Shown here piece after piece: positions 45,274-52,985 of a DNA stretch of 64,000 nt. Within the stretch, counting starts at the first letter, position 1; the number at the start of each line of letters is the position of its first letter. The stretch comes from Paenibacillus selenitireducens (GTDB taxonomy: Bacteria > Bacillota > Bacilli > Paenibacillales > Paenibacillaceae): positions 186,027 to 250,026 of the forward strand of contig NZ_MSZX01000008.1 of assembly GCF_002021565.1 (NCBI RefSeq), in the 5' to 3' direction. The notes below the pieces were generated by a model that ran no database searches, was not told the DNA's origin, and saw nothing but the letters and a program-made list of their open reading frames with translations. The translations under genes were made by a program, and so were the position numbers.

Positions 45274-47684
45274 TCATACACCCTCCCTTGAAAATTAGGT
45301 TTTGCTTTCATAGAGCTGATCGCAATCCTAGCAGCAACGTATCCGATCCCTGTAACCATGCAAATCGGAGCTAGAATCATCATCCATATCCACATATCTA
45401 AGGAACGTCCCGTGCTGAAGTAAATTAAAGATAATAATCCGTAAGAACAGAGCCCTCCTAGGCCCCCGCTAATCATGCCATAGAATAAGCCTTCTTTGAC
45501 AATCATCGATTGAAGTCTGCGCTGTGACAAGCCCATGGCCCGAAATAAAGAGAATTCCTTTTGCCGCATCCATAAATTCATCACAAGCGTATTGACGATG
45601 TTCAGACTCGCTATAATGACAATAGCAATCACAAATCCATATAACATTATGGAAATTTGAAGGCCTCCTAATGAAAAGTCTTTTTCACTGTTCACCTTGC
45701 TATCCACAACATACCCGTAACGCGACTCAAGCTTCTGCTTCAACACTTGGTAGACGGTATGTTCCTGCCCCACATCTTGTAAGTAAATATCCATACCGAT
45801 AGGAACAAGCAAAGCTCCCTCCTGCGCAGTCAGTCGCTCGTACATGTCCGGTTGCACGATAATGGATGTAAGATTACCCGGTTGATTGCCACGCACAACA
45901 GCCGCAATCTTAATTTTCACGACATCATGACCTGGGATGGAGCTCTTGGACTCCAATTCTTGCCGCGCGGACAAATACCCTTCATCCCCCACCTTGATTT
46001 TCGGGTAACTTTCATTGAAACCGATCACTGCGATGACATGTGTAACATCCTCCTGAATATCCTGTACCTTTCCTTCCAATACATGTGCTGCATAATAAGG
46101 GATATTCTCTTCACGGAACAGGGAGAGCCTTCCGCGATAATCTGTATAAGCCTTGCCATCCACTTGAATTTCTTCATGCGGCGGATCTTCTTCCTTCACG
46201 ATTGGCTGCAATAAGATGTGAGCTGAATGATCCATATCCTTTACATCGATTGTACCGACGCCCTTCATCCCCTTTAATGCCTGGGTGACATCGGATATAA
46301 ACCGTATAGAATGAAGCTCATTGCGAACTGTAAAATCAGCTGTTTGCTTCGTTGAACCCATGTTACCCAGAATGACAGCACTCGAGAGGTACGTAAAAAT
46401 CGTAAACAAAAACACGCTTAAGGTGAGCGAAAAAATATTCATATAGAACTTTTTCCTGCTCGTTCGCATGCTGCGAAGGACCAACATATTATCAATGCCG
46501 AGTAACCGTCGACATACATCGCTTAGTCTGTTGGGCGCAGGACGCCTCACTCTCATTCCTTGATCCACAGCGCGCAGCCCATTCATGGGTGCGATGTGAA
46601 CGGCCTGCCTTGCAGGAAGCCAAGCAGAACAATAGATCGCAATCCCGCTTACGATAACGCTGAATAGGATAACCAACGGGGAGAAGGTAAAATTAACGTG
46701 CAGAATGGAGTACGACCCCGATTCAAAGCAAAGACGGTAGATAAACGCAACCAAACGCAATCCGTAGACCCCGAGCAGCAGTCCAATCGGGATGCCCACC
46801 ATGCTGACCCATTGGATTTCATAGAAAATCATCTGACGCACTTGCTGCTTCGTCGCGCCCAAAGAGCGCAGCAGTCCAATATGTCGGGTTCGCTCGACCA
46901 CACTCATTTGAAAGGTATTATAGATGAAAGCAAAGGTCATCAAGACCACAATATGCACGGGGAATGAAAAATAGAGAAGGTTCAAGAAATGCACTGGCTT
47001 CAAATAGTAACTCGGCAGCGACGCCAGCAAAGGGGTGTTCGCTACAATATTCGATGAACTCGTAAGCTCCCGCAAATAGTCATCCATCCGCTCTAAATTT
47101 GCACCATTCGCAAGCTTTAGGTACACGGTAGCATTGTTGTCCTCCACATAATCCACCGTACGGTAGGCCGTAATCGTATCCCAGCCAAATAACCGATGCG
47201 AATCATCCGCGATCACCTGGGCAATCGGAAGCTTATATTCCTGCTTCGATCCCTTAAGGGTAATGATTTCTCCTGTTTGAATCGGTAATCCTAGATGATA
47301 CAGGAGCATTTTGTTAACAATAAGCCCATCTCCTGTAATCTGATGGAAGGGAAGCAGCTGTTTGGCGATCGGGTCCATATGATGTAGGACCATTTTCTCC
47401 CCGTTCGGCAATTGAACTTGTTCGGTATGCATCAGCCCGATTCTAGCAATAGATGGATTGGCGCGCAGCTTCTCCAGCATTTCTGGCGTACTGTTCGTCA
47501 GCAAATAATGGTACGTGCCTACTTCTTGCTCCGTCTGAACACGCGATTGCTGCTGCAGACCCATAAAGAATGTCCCCATGGATGTGATCAAGGCAACGGA
47601 CAATACGATTCCAAGAATCGTATACCAAGTGCGTCGCTTATGATGTCTCAGGTACTTATGCGTAAGCAGCTTGTATACGGACAC
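45270..47684 (-). CDS. FtsX/MacB-type ABC transporter permease
   Basis: An 804-residue permease with a FtsX-like organisation: N-terminal helix (about 18-36), an external domain, three-helix block (about 250-360), a second helix near 415-440 with another external domain, and a closing three-helix block (about 680-790). Conserved FtsX segments: FVRMSVVERTRHIGLLRSLG-like RTRHIGLLRSLGATKQQVRQ near 270, and KEFSLFRAMGLSQRRLQSMI near 710. It pairs with the ATPase 12 bp upstream. Such systems move lipoproteins or antimicrobial peptides; the cargo here is unknown. Confidence 0.92.
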   Translation of the reverse strand: MSVYKLLTHKYLRHHKRRTWYTILGIVLSVALITSMGTFFMGLQQQSRVQTEQEVGTYHYLLTNSTPEMLEKLRANPSIARIGLMHTEQVQLPNGEKMVLHHMDPIAKQLLPFHQITGDGLIVNKMLLYHLGLPIQTGEIITLKGSKQEYKLPIAQVIADDSHRLFGWDTITAYRTVDYVEDNNATVYLKLANGANLERMDDYLRELTSSSNIVANTPLLASLPSYYLKPVHFLNLLYFSFPVHIVVLMTFAFIYNTFQMSVVERTRHIGLLRSLGATKQQVRQMIFYEIQWVSMVGIPIGLLLGVYGLRLVAFIYRLCFESGSYSILHVNFTFSPLVILFSVIVSGIAIYCSAWLPARQAVHIAPMNGLRAVDQGMRVRRPAPNRLSDVCRRLLGIDNMLVLRSMRTSRKKFYMNIFSLTLSVFLFTIFTYLSSAVILGNMGSTKQTADFTVRNELHSIRFISDVTQALKGMKGVGTIDVKDMDHSAHILLQPIVKEEDPPHEEIQVDGKAYTDYRGRLSLFREENIPYYAAHVLEGKVQDIQEDVTHVIAVIGFNESYPKIKVGDEGYLSARQELESKSSIPGHDVVKIKIAAVVRGNQPGNLTSIIVQPDMYERLTAQEGALLVPIGMDIYLQDVGQEHTVYQVLKQKLESRYGYVVDSKVNSEKDFSLGGLQISIMLYGFVIAIVIIASLNIVNTLVMNLWMRQKEFSLFRAMGLSQRRLQSMIVKEGLFYGMISGGLGGLCSYGLLSLIYFSTGRSLDMWIWMMILAPICMVTGIGYVAARIAISSMKAKPNFQGRVYD

Positions 47685-47696
47685 GGGGGTCCCTCC

Positions 47697-48377
47697 TTAG
47701 CGATATGAAATATCCGATATGATAGCTCCGTCTTCGATCGTTACCACGCGATCCGCTTGTTCTGCGATACTCAGATCATGCGTAATCATCACCAAGGTTT
47801 GATGGTAGCGCTTAGCCGAAACCCGTAAGAGTTCCAATACTTCTTTGCTCTTCTTGCTGTCTAAGTTGCCTGTCGGCTCATCCGCGAGTATAAAAGACGG
47901 GCGATGGATCAATGCTCTCGCAATAGAGACCCGCTGCTGCTGACCTCCAGATAACTCGCTTGGATAGGCATATCGTTTAGACTGAATTCCCAGTAACTCC
48001 ATGATATCTTGGTAATATTCTTGATCCACTTGCTCATGGTCCAGCAGCACAGGGAGATGGATATTTTCCTCCACATTAAGCATGGGTACAAGATTATACG
48101 CCTGAAATATAATGCCAACCTTACGCCGACGAAAAATAGCGAGCGCATCATCGGGCATCCGATAAATGTTCTCGCCTTCGACGTACACCGTCCCTGAAGT
48201 AGGAGGCTCCAAGCCGCCCATCATATGAAGCAATGTACTCTTGCCTGAGCCTGATGCCCCAAGGATCGCTACGAATTGCCCCTTCGAAATGGACAAGGTG
48301 ATACCGCGCAATGCGGCCACCGCCTTTTCCCCTGTTCCATAGACTTTCTCTACCTGTTCTAATTGTATAATATCCAC
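47697..48377 (-). CDS. ABC transporter ATP-binding protein (MacB/LolD type)
   Basis: A 226-residue ATPase with all motifs: Walker A GASGSGKST near 42, Q loop QAYNLVPML, signature LSGGQQQRVSIARAL near 140, Walker B FILADEPTG and switch MITHD. The length and motif spelling are typical of the LolD/MacB/BceA group that works with FtsX-type permeases. GTG start at 48377 with AGAGGTG upstream; an in-frame GTG at 48386 is also possible. First gene of the exporter operon. Confidence 0.95.
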   Translation of the reverse strand: MDIIQLEQVEKVYGTGEKAVAALRGITLSISKGQFVAILGASGSGKSTLLHMMGGLEPPTSGTVYVEGENIYRMPDDALAIFRRRKVGIIFQAYNLVPMLNVEENIHLPVLLDHEQVDQEYYQDIMELLGIQSKRYAYPSELSGGQQQRVSIARALIHRPSFILADEPTGNLDSKKSKEVLELLRVSAKRYHQTLVMITHDLSIAEQADRVVTIEDGAIISDISYR

Positions 48378-48421
48378 TGAACACACCTCTTTAACCTATC
48401 CCATCGATATTTCAGATCTCA

Positions 48422-48923
48422 TTATTTCATTCCTACTAACTGAACGGCGTCTACATGAAAATCACGCAACGCATGTTTTGGATTTTCCTTATCATAATGG
48501 AGCAGGGCCATCGCCTTTTCCTCCACATGAATTTGCTCCCATACCGCATCATCTACGATCAGAACCATCTTGGGATAACTTCTGCCGTTTCCAATAATGA
48601 TATCTCCTTCATACTTCACGTTCAAGGGTTCTCCCTGTATCGTTAATGCACCGGGTTCTTCCTTCGCAAACAGTACGCCCTCGTCTTACTTTACGAAATA
48701 ATCCTTTCGCTAACAAAGATTCAGCCGTGCTTTTCTTCAGGATGATCCCTCTTTGTTCAACATCATCCACTACCTTCATCGTGTGTATTTCACTGGTTTT
48801 TAATTCCTTCATCACGCGTTCCATATCGGATTGAACCGCTTCTGTATCTCCATATAGAATAACCCCCATCGCTTGGGGCGCGATAGAATGATATAACTTA
48901 TCATACGGATAGAATTCGTTCAT
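48422..48923 (-). pseudogene. Frameshifted gene of unknown function
   Basis: Two adjacent open stretches on the minus strand read as one protein if a frame change is made near 48685. The first (48923 to about 48690) gives AKGLFRKVR; the second frame continues DEGVLFAKEEPGALTIQGEP and then YEGDIIIGNGRSYPKMVLIV to a stop at 48422. The whole would be about 165 residues, without membrane segments. No ribosome site precedes the first ATG at 48923 and a stop lies two codons before it, so the 5' end is probably lost as well. It abuts the ABC operon and the repeat-rich decay zone. I do not recognise the family. Confidence 0.7.
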
Positions 48924-48992
48924 CTGATGTTAACTATAAAGTAGGACTGCTCTATCAACCATGCTTACCCGCTTACAGTTCTGCTTACAATA

Positions 48993-49109
48993 TTGTAAGA
49001 AAAACCTTTATCGAAGTATATTCGAAGGTGAGCGACCGCGTTTAGATGTGGTTTTTATTGCCAAATACAATTTTTAGTTTCGATACGCGAAAACTTTTTA
49101 TAAATTCTA
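48993..49109 (+). repeat. Dispersed two-hairpin repeat, copy B1
   Basis: TTGTAAGAAAAACCTTTATCG, then GGTGAGCGACCGCGTTTAGA, then GTGGTTTTTATTGCCAAATA and a GTTTCG / CGAAAAC hairpin, ending TATAAATTCTA. The last 70 or so bases are identical to those of the copy at 50087-50235. Confidence 0.85.
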
Positions 49110-49199
49110 TTGTGGTAAGAAAAACCACTATCGAGGTACATTCCAAGATGAGCGACCGCGTTTAGAAGTAGCTTTTACGAGAATAAAAGTAACTTGATT
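49110..49199 (+). repeat. Dispersed two-hairpin repeat, partial copy B2
   Basis: TTGTGGTAAGAAAAACCACTA, then GATGAGCGACCGCGTTTAGA, directly following copy B1 in tandem. The second half has diverged after about position 49170 and the second hairpin is lost. Confidence 0.75.
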
Positions 49200-49202
49200 T
49201 GG

Positions 49203-49360
49203 CTATACCGGTGCTAGAAAGACAAAAAATCCGCCTCCCTTGATTCAGCTAATTCTTTTTTAAAAAAATTTGCCGATTTCTTGGTTGCTAATCTGAATAT
49301 CAAAACCCAATGCCTGTATTTGCTTTTCAGTAATGCTTGAGTTGTTTTTCTTGAGACGTG
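49203..49360 (-). pseudogene. Remnant of an unrecognised gene, frameshift at a poly-T/A tract
   Basis: On the minus strand MAARLKKNNSSITEKQIQAL leads to GFDIQISNQEIGKFF and a stop. Removing one T from the T7 run near 49259 gives GKFFKKELAESREADFLSF before the next stop, a more natural ending. The 5' part is missing. It may be the tail of a mobile-element protein, but the family was not recognised. Confidence 0.45.
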
Positions 49361-49827
49361 CCGCCATGCACGCCTATTTCTTATTACTGGGGTATCTTAC
49401 ACGGCATCCGACTCTGCCATGGCCGAGCTACCGGGTATAACACGTACGGCCGGATGACTTCCCTCGAGGCGCTCTGGTGAATCAGCTGCAAGAAGGCGAG
49501 CGGCAATTCGACTCGTAGTTGCGCCTTGCGGACGGATCTGTTGTGCATGAACAACCTGAACATATCCAACTGCGATAAAAGAGACTCTGCTCTGTAAAAT
49601 TTATGACAAGTGCATGTTGATTCTTAACGAAATAACCTGATCCCTGTAGTTTGGACGGCAGGTTATTCTTTTGTATTGCATTTTTAAAGTGTGAAAAACC
49701 GTCAGGGGATCACTCGACAGTCCTTTATTGTGTGAACCTATACGTTGGTGGATAGGTGCGATGGGTTGGTGTTTTGCGTTTCAGCTGTCGTAGATACAAA
49801 ATCTTTACAAATTATATAAGCTCTTTG

Positions 49828-50017
49828 TGCATAACGGACATGAGAGACCTTATTGTTTGCTATGCTCATAGAATAGACGTTTTTCGGACTCAGATACCCT
49901 TATTCCATTCAAATCATGAGTATATAGTTTATGTTTAGAATAATAAGAGCTGCTGTGTCCGTTGACCCTGCATTTTGAGTGCTTTTGGCATAATTAAGGT
50001 CTCCTGTGTCCGTTCAT
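49828..50017. repeat. Three copies of a TGTGTCCGTT repeat
   Basis: Consensus about AATAAGGTCTCCTGTGTCCG followed by TT. Copies: 49828-49857 (minus orientation), 49940-49966 and 49990-50017 (plus orientation). The first and third share AATAAGGTCTC / ATTAAGGTCTC; the middle has AATAAGAGCTG. As the first is inverted relative to the third, the stretch between could pair as a long hairpin. Confidence 0.7.
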
Positions 50018-50086
50018 TTCTCGTTCCGTTCGCTGCACCCAAATTTGATTTCGGCAATCTCTCGAAAAGTTATACATTCTAGAATG

Positions 50087-50235
50087 TTAAAACCTCTACC
50101 GAGGTACATTCGAAGATGAGCGACCTACAAGTTTTACTTGCAAAACTCACTTCGAAAGCAGGTGGTTTTTATTGCCAAATACAATTTTTAGTTTCGATAC
50201 GCGAAAACTTTTTATAAATTCTATTGTGGTAAGAA
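50087..50235 (+). repeat. Dispersed two-hairpin repeat, copy C with internal insertion
   Basis: AAAACCTCTACCGAGGTACA, then CGAAGATGAGCGACC, then about 35 unrelated bases (TACAAGTTTTACTTGCAAAA and on) in place of GCGTTTAGAT, then GTGGTTTTTATTGCC and the rest of the element, ending TTGTGGTAAGA. It lies about 85 bp after the spoIIQ stop. Confidence 0.82.
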
Positions 50236-50257
50236 GGGAGGGGCTTTCGGGTAAATG

Positions 50258-50306
50258 CACAAAAAAAGCAACCTTGTTCAGTTTTTCACTGAACGAAGGT
50301 TGCTGC
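50258..50306 (-). terminator. Intrinsic terminator after spoIIQ
   Basis: AGCAACCTTCGTTCAGTG and its near complement form a long hairpin with a short A-rich loop, followed by seven T on the minus strand. Confidence 0.93.
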
Positions 50307-50320
50307 TTCAATAAGATAGA

Positions 50321-51064
50321 TTAATTTTTGCCTAGCAACGTCTGTGGATTCACAGGTTTGTTGTCTTGGTATACTTCAAAGTGAACGTGAACGCCAAGGT
50401 CTTTCTCCAATTCGTTGCGGCCGGCAGTACCTAACGCATCGCCTTGTTTGATCTCATCGTCTTTCTTCACTTTCAAGTCCGTCAAGCTTTGGTAGACCGT
50501 TTTGGTACCGTCTGGACTCGTAATTTCAACGATTTGTCCAAGCACCGGATTTTTCTCCGCGCGTGTCACTTTACCGCTTAATGCAGCAAGGACTTGGAAC
50601 GGCTTATCATCCTTACGAGCTAAGTCAATCCCCACATTCGGTGTGAATGTGTCCTTGTATTCTACCATAGCATCCTTGTGCACTTCAGCCGAATCGTTGT
50701 TGTCATAGAACGGCATTACGACTTTCACATCTTTCTCGTTCTCTACCGGCCATGCGATCGCTTCACTGTTCGTGTTAACGGCTGTGGCAGTTGTACCTTC
50801 ATTCTTACTAGAATCCGTTGTCGTTGAACCGTCTACGTTTTCTGTGATCGTACTCGTGCTGAGGTCAGGACTTTTCGTAGTTTTCGTCCCTTGGTAGACG
50901 ACCAATACGGTCAATAAGATTGCGATAGCTGCCATGTACACTGCTGGAAATACCCACTTCTTCGACATTGCTCTTTTCCACGAAGACGGCTTAGCGCCTG
51001 TTGCTCCTAGTGCGTTTTTAGGAGATTCTTCATGACCTGCTTTGTTTTTGTTTTGCTCATTCAT
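50321..51064 (-). CDS. spoIIQ: SpoIIQ-type forespore protein with M23 fold
   Basis: A 247-residue membrane-anchored protein. One membrane helix (KWVFPAVYMAAIAILLTVLV, about 32-52) leads to an extracellular LytM/M23 domain (about 125-240). SpoIIQ forms the forespore side of the channel with SpoIIIAH during engulfment. The first metal-site motif HxGxD is NVGID here: Asn in place of His; the second motif VHVHFEVY is kept. Bacillus subtilis SpoIIQ also lacks this His and is not an enzyme, so loss of peptidase activity is likely here too. A near-perfect sigma-F promoter lies upstream. It follows spoIID, the Bacillus order. ATG at 51064. Confidence 0.93.
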   Translation of the reverse strand: MNEQNKNKAGHEESPKNALGATGAKPSSWKRAMSKKWVFPAVYMAAIAILLTVLVVYQGTKTTKSPDLSTSTITENVDGSTTTDSSKNEGTTATAVNTNSEAIAWPVENEKDVKVVMPFYDNNDSAEVHKDAMVEYKDTFTPNVGIDLARKDDKPFQVLAALSGKVTRAEKNPVLGQIVEITSPDGTKTVYQSLTDLKVKKDDEIKQGDALGTAGRNELEKDLGVHVHFEVYQDNKPVNPQTLLGKN

Positions 51065-51083
51065 TCGATATCACCTCTGTAAC

Positions 51084-51112
51084 CATTGTTACCAGAGGCA
51101 AAGCTTTTATAC
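51084..51112 (-). promoter_or_regulatory. Sigma-F-type promoter before spoIIQ
   Basis: On the minus strand: GTATA (51112-51108), 14 bases, GGTAACAATG (51093-51084). This matches the sigma-F pattern GYATA, spacer, GGNNANAHTR at every defined position. spoIIQ is a sigma-F gene in Bacillus subtilis, and the leader of about 15 bases carries the AGAGGTG ribosome site. Confidence 0.85.
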
Positions 51113-51233
51113 GTGTCCGAAAAGGAATTTTATAAGATTCATAGTCGAAGGAGTCTTGTTGCGTTTTCCGCAAGAATAGATTGCAAGAGATGTACGACCG
51201 CCAATTCCCCGGATGATGTGCTTAAGCAGAACG

Positions 51234-52610
51234 CTATTCCAATTTTAGAACATCATTTACTTGTTCCAAGGAGACCCCTGTATAGTAATGCTTCACAATG
51301 GCTTCCGCGGTTGCCCCTTCTTTCGCCATGCCATTGGCTCCCCACTGACTCATCCCGACGCCATGACCGTTGCCGTAGGTTGTAATATCAATTTGTCCTT
51401 TATGAATTCGCCACGTGAATTCACTAGAACGAAGCCCCAGCTTCTCGCGAATTTCTCTACCGGAGTAATTCTTCCCTCTAATACGGATCAACTTAATTCG
51501 ATGTCCTGTCGTCGTCGATAAAATGCGAGGTTCCGCGGCGTTCGCTAGTACCTGTTGTTTCTTCACCACGCTCGCCGACGCCGGGATCGCTGGCGGTGAA
51601 ATGTTCAATAGGTTCATGAACTGCGTTAACGGCATGCTGACCGTATCCATAAAATGCGGGGCAATCGATTCATCCCATGGGCTCGCCACACTGCGTAAAT
51701 ACGGAATGCGGTTCGTCCAGTAATCCTCGGAATTCTCGGTATAGCCATTGCTTGTCGAGAAGAAGGAGGCTTCAATCGGCTCCCCTTTGTACGTCAAGAT
51801 CATTCCGCGTGTCTCATTGACCGCTTGCGTGACACGCGCAAGTTTTTCTTTATTCTTCGGATTCGTTAAATTATCTATGGACATATAGACTTGATGGGCA
51901 ACGGTATCTGTCACCTCTGCCCCTTTCACAGGCACGCCGCTGGTATCATGGTGAGCGAGACGACGAACGATGAACGTCCGTGCTGCGATAGCCTGAGCTT
52001 TTAAGGCTTCCATCTCGAACTCTGTCGGCATTTCGGCGGCTACGACGCCGCGCACATATTGTTCGAGCGTGACCTTCTCAACCGCTTGTTCACCTGTCAA
52101 GTAGACGTGAACCAGCGGTTCCCGCGGCACCGCCTCTTGCATGGGCGGTGCCGGCGCAGGTTTGGGCTGACGGACGATCAACTCGTCCGTCACCGGGTGC
52201 TGCCGCTGCACGAGCAGCGCAGGGATGAGCATGCACAGCAGCAGCATCCCTGCCGCCCACGCGAGCGGCCCCCGCCGCGCCAGCTTGCGCGGCGGCTTGC
52301 GGCCCAAGCGCGCGGTGACGTCGCCGCGCGGGACGCGTGGCCCACGCTCCGGCGCAGCCGGCGTGGGCGTGGACCAAGCCCGCTCGGCGCGAGCGCGGGC
52401 TTGGTCCGCGGCCTGCGGAGGCTCCGCAGGGCCGCCGCTTGGCCGTGGCGCAGCAGCGCGCACCGCAGGTGCGCTGCTGCTGGGCTTGCTGGCGGGCATT
52501 GCTGCCGCCAGCGGTTCGTACGCGGTGCCTGTGGCGCGCGCAGGGATGGGCTGCCCGTCTCCTATCGGACGGGCCACTTGTTCTGAGAGCTTTATTGTGA
52601 TTCGTGTCAT
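51234..52610 (-). CDS. spoIID: Stage II sporulation protein SpoIID with extended N-terminus
   Basis: A 458-residue membrane-bound lytic transglycosylase that trims peptidoglycan during engulfment with SpoIIM and SpoIIP. The SpoIID domain (about 170-450) has VTLEQYVRGVVAAEMPTEFE, ALKAQAIAARTFIVRRL and the C-terminal TYGNGHGVGMSQWGANGMA. The usual N-terminal membrane helix is at about 114-134 (GPLAWAAGMLLLCMLIP). Before it is an extra cytoplasmic segment of over 100 residues, very rich in Ala, Pro and Arg, coded by the GC-rich inverted-repeat island at 52170-52560. Usual family members are near 340 residues. ATG at 52610 with GGAGG upstream. It follows murA and precedes spoIIQ. Confidence 0.94.
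   Translation of the reverse strand: MTRITIKLSEQVARPIGDGQPIPARATGTAYEPLAAAMPASKPSSSAPAVRAAAPRPSGGPAEPPQAADQARARAERAWSTPTPAAPERGPRVPRGDVTARLGRKPPRKLARRGPLAWAAGMLLLCMLIPALLVQRQHPVTDELIVRQPKPAPAPPMQEAVPREPLVHVYLTGEQAVEKVTLEQYVRGVVAAEMPTEFEMEALKAQAIAARTFIVRRLAHHDTSGVPVKGAEVTDTVAHQVYMSIDNLTNPKNKEKLARVTQAVNETRGMILTYKGEPIEASFFSTSNGYTENSEDYWTNRIPYLRSVASPWDESIAPHFMDTVSMPLTQFMNLLNISPPAIPASASVVKKQQVLANAAEPRILSTTTGHRIKLIRIRGKNYSGREIREKLGLRSSEFTWRIHKGQIDITTYGNGHGVGMSQWGANGMAKEGATAEAIVKHYYTGVSLEQVNDVLKLE
52170..52560. repeat. GC-rich island of adjacent inverted repeats inside spoIID
   Basis: Successive inverted repeats: GCCCACGC / GCGTGGGC (about 52339-52367), CCAAGCCCG with inner CTCG.GCG.CGAG and CGGGCTTGG (about 52375-52405), GCGGCC-TGCGGAG / CTCCGCA-GGGCCGC (about 52408-52436), and GCAGCAGCGC / GCGCTGCTGC (about 52451-52481). 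The stretch is much richer in G+C than the rest of the gene and all frames on both strands stay open over long distances. Confidence 0.85.
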
Positions 52611-52851
52611 TTGCTAGGTTCCTCCGTAAGACTATCTACTATACTTATATCTATGAGAGGTTCAGACATGCTAGAACTAACAAAGCTATGACTCCTCATA
52701 CCTTAAGCACACTTGCCCTCACGGATACATTAGAATCTAGTATGAACACGACACCCTCGTATTTATCCGTATAATCCAGAATTTGTTTTCAAGGATACTT
52801 TCAATTAGTCCTGCCCTTGTAGAAGCAATCTTTGCTTCCACTGCGGTGAAC

Positions 52852-52880
52852 GCAAAAAAGACCACACCTGGTGTGGTCCA
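52852..52880 (-). terminator. Orphan terminator in the murA-spoIID gap
   Basis: GGACCACACC / GGTGTGGTC perfect stem with almost no loop, followed by six T on the minus strand. Nothing recognisable lies between it and the murA terminator 320 bp upstream, apart from the palindromes. Confidence 0.8.
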
Positions 52881-52985
52881 TTAAAATGTATGGTGGCATC
52901 ATTAGCTTAGTAGTATCATTAGCTTTTCACAAGAGGCCATCCCCAGCTCTTTGTTCTACATCCTCTCTTTTCCTTCCCTAAAAGG

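Larger units (their letters stand above)
48924..50320. other. Gene-poor decay zone with repeats
   Basis: About 1.4 kb without an intact gene. It holds three copies or part-copies of the two-hairpin repeat, three copies of a TGTGTCCGTT repeat, a remnant reading frame at 49203-49360, and an open stretch 49569-49384 on the minus strand (61 codons, starts MDMFRLFMHN, no ribosome site seen, not recognised). Composition varies sharply along it, which fits a patchwork of insertions. Confidence 0.6.

Noticed and set aside
49384-49569. A 61-codon minus-strand frame in the decay zone as a gene
   Set aside because: No ribosome site and no recognisable similarity; it may be part of a decayed insertion but cannot be supported as a gene.
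52059-52586. A 175-codon plus-strand frame opposite spoIID
   Set aside because: Arg-rich shadow of the GC-rich island in spoIID.
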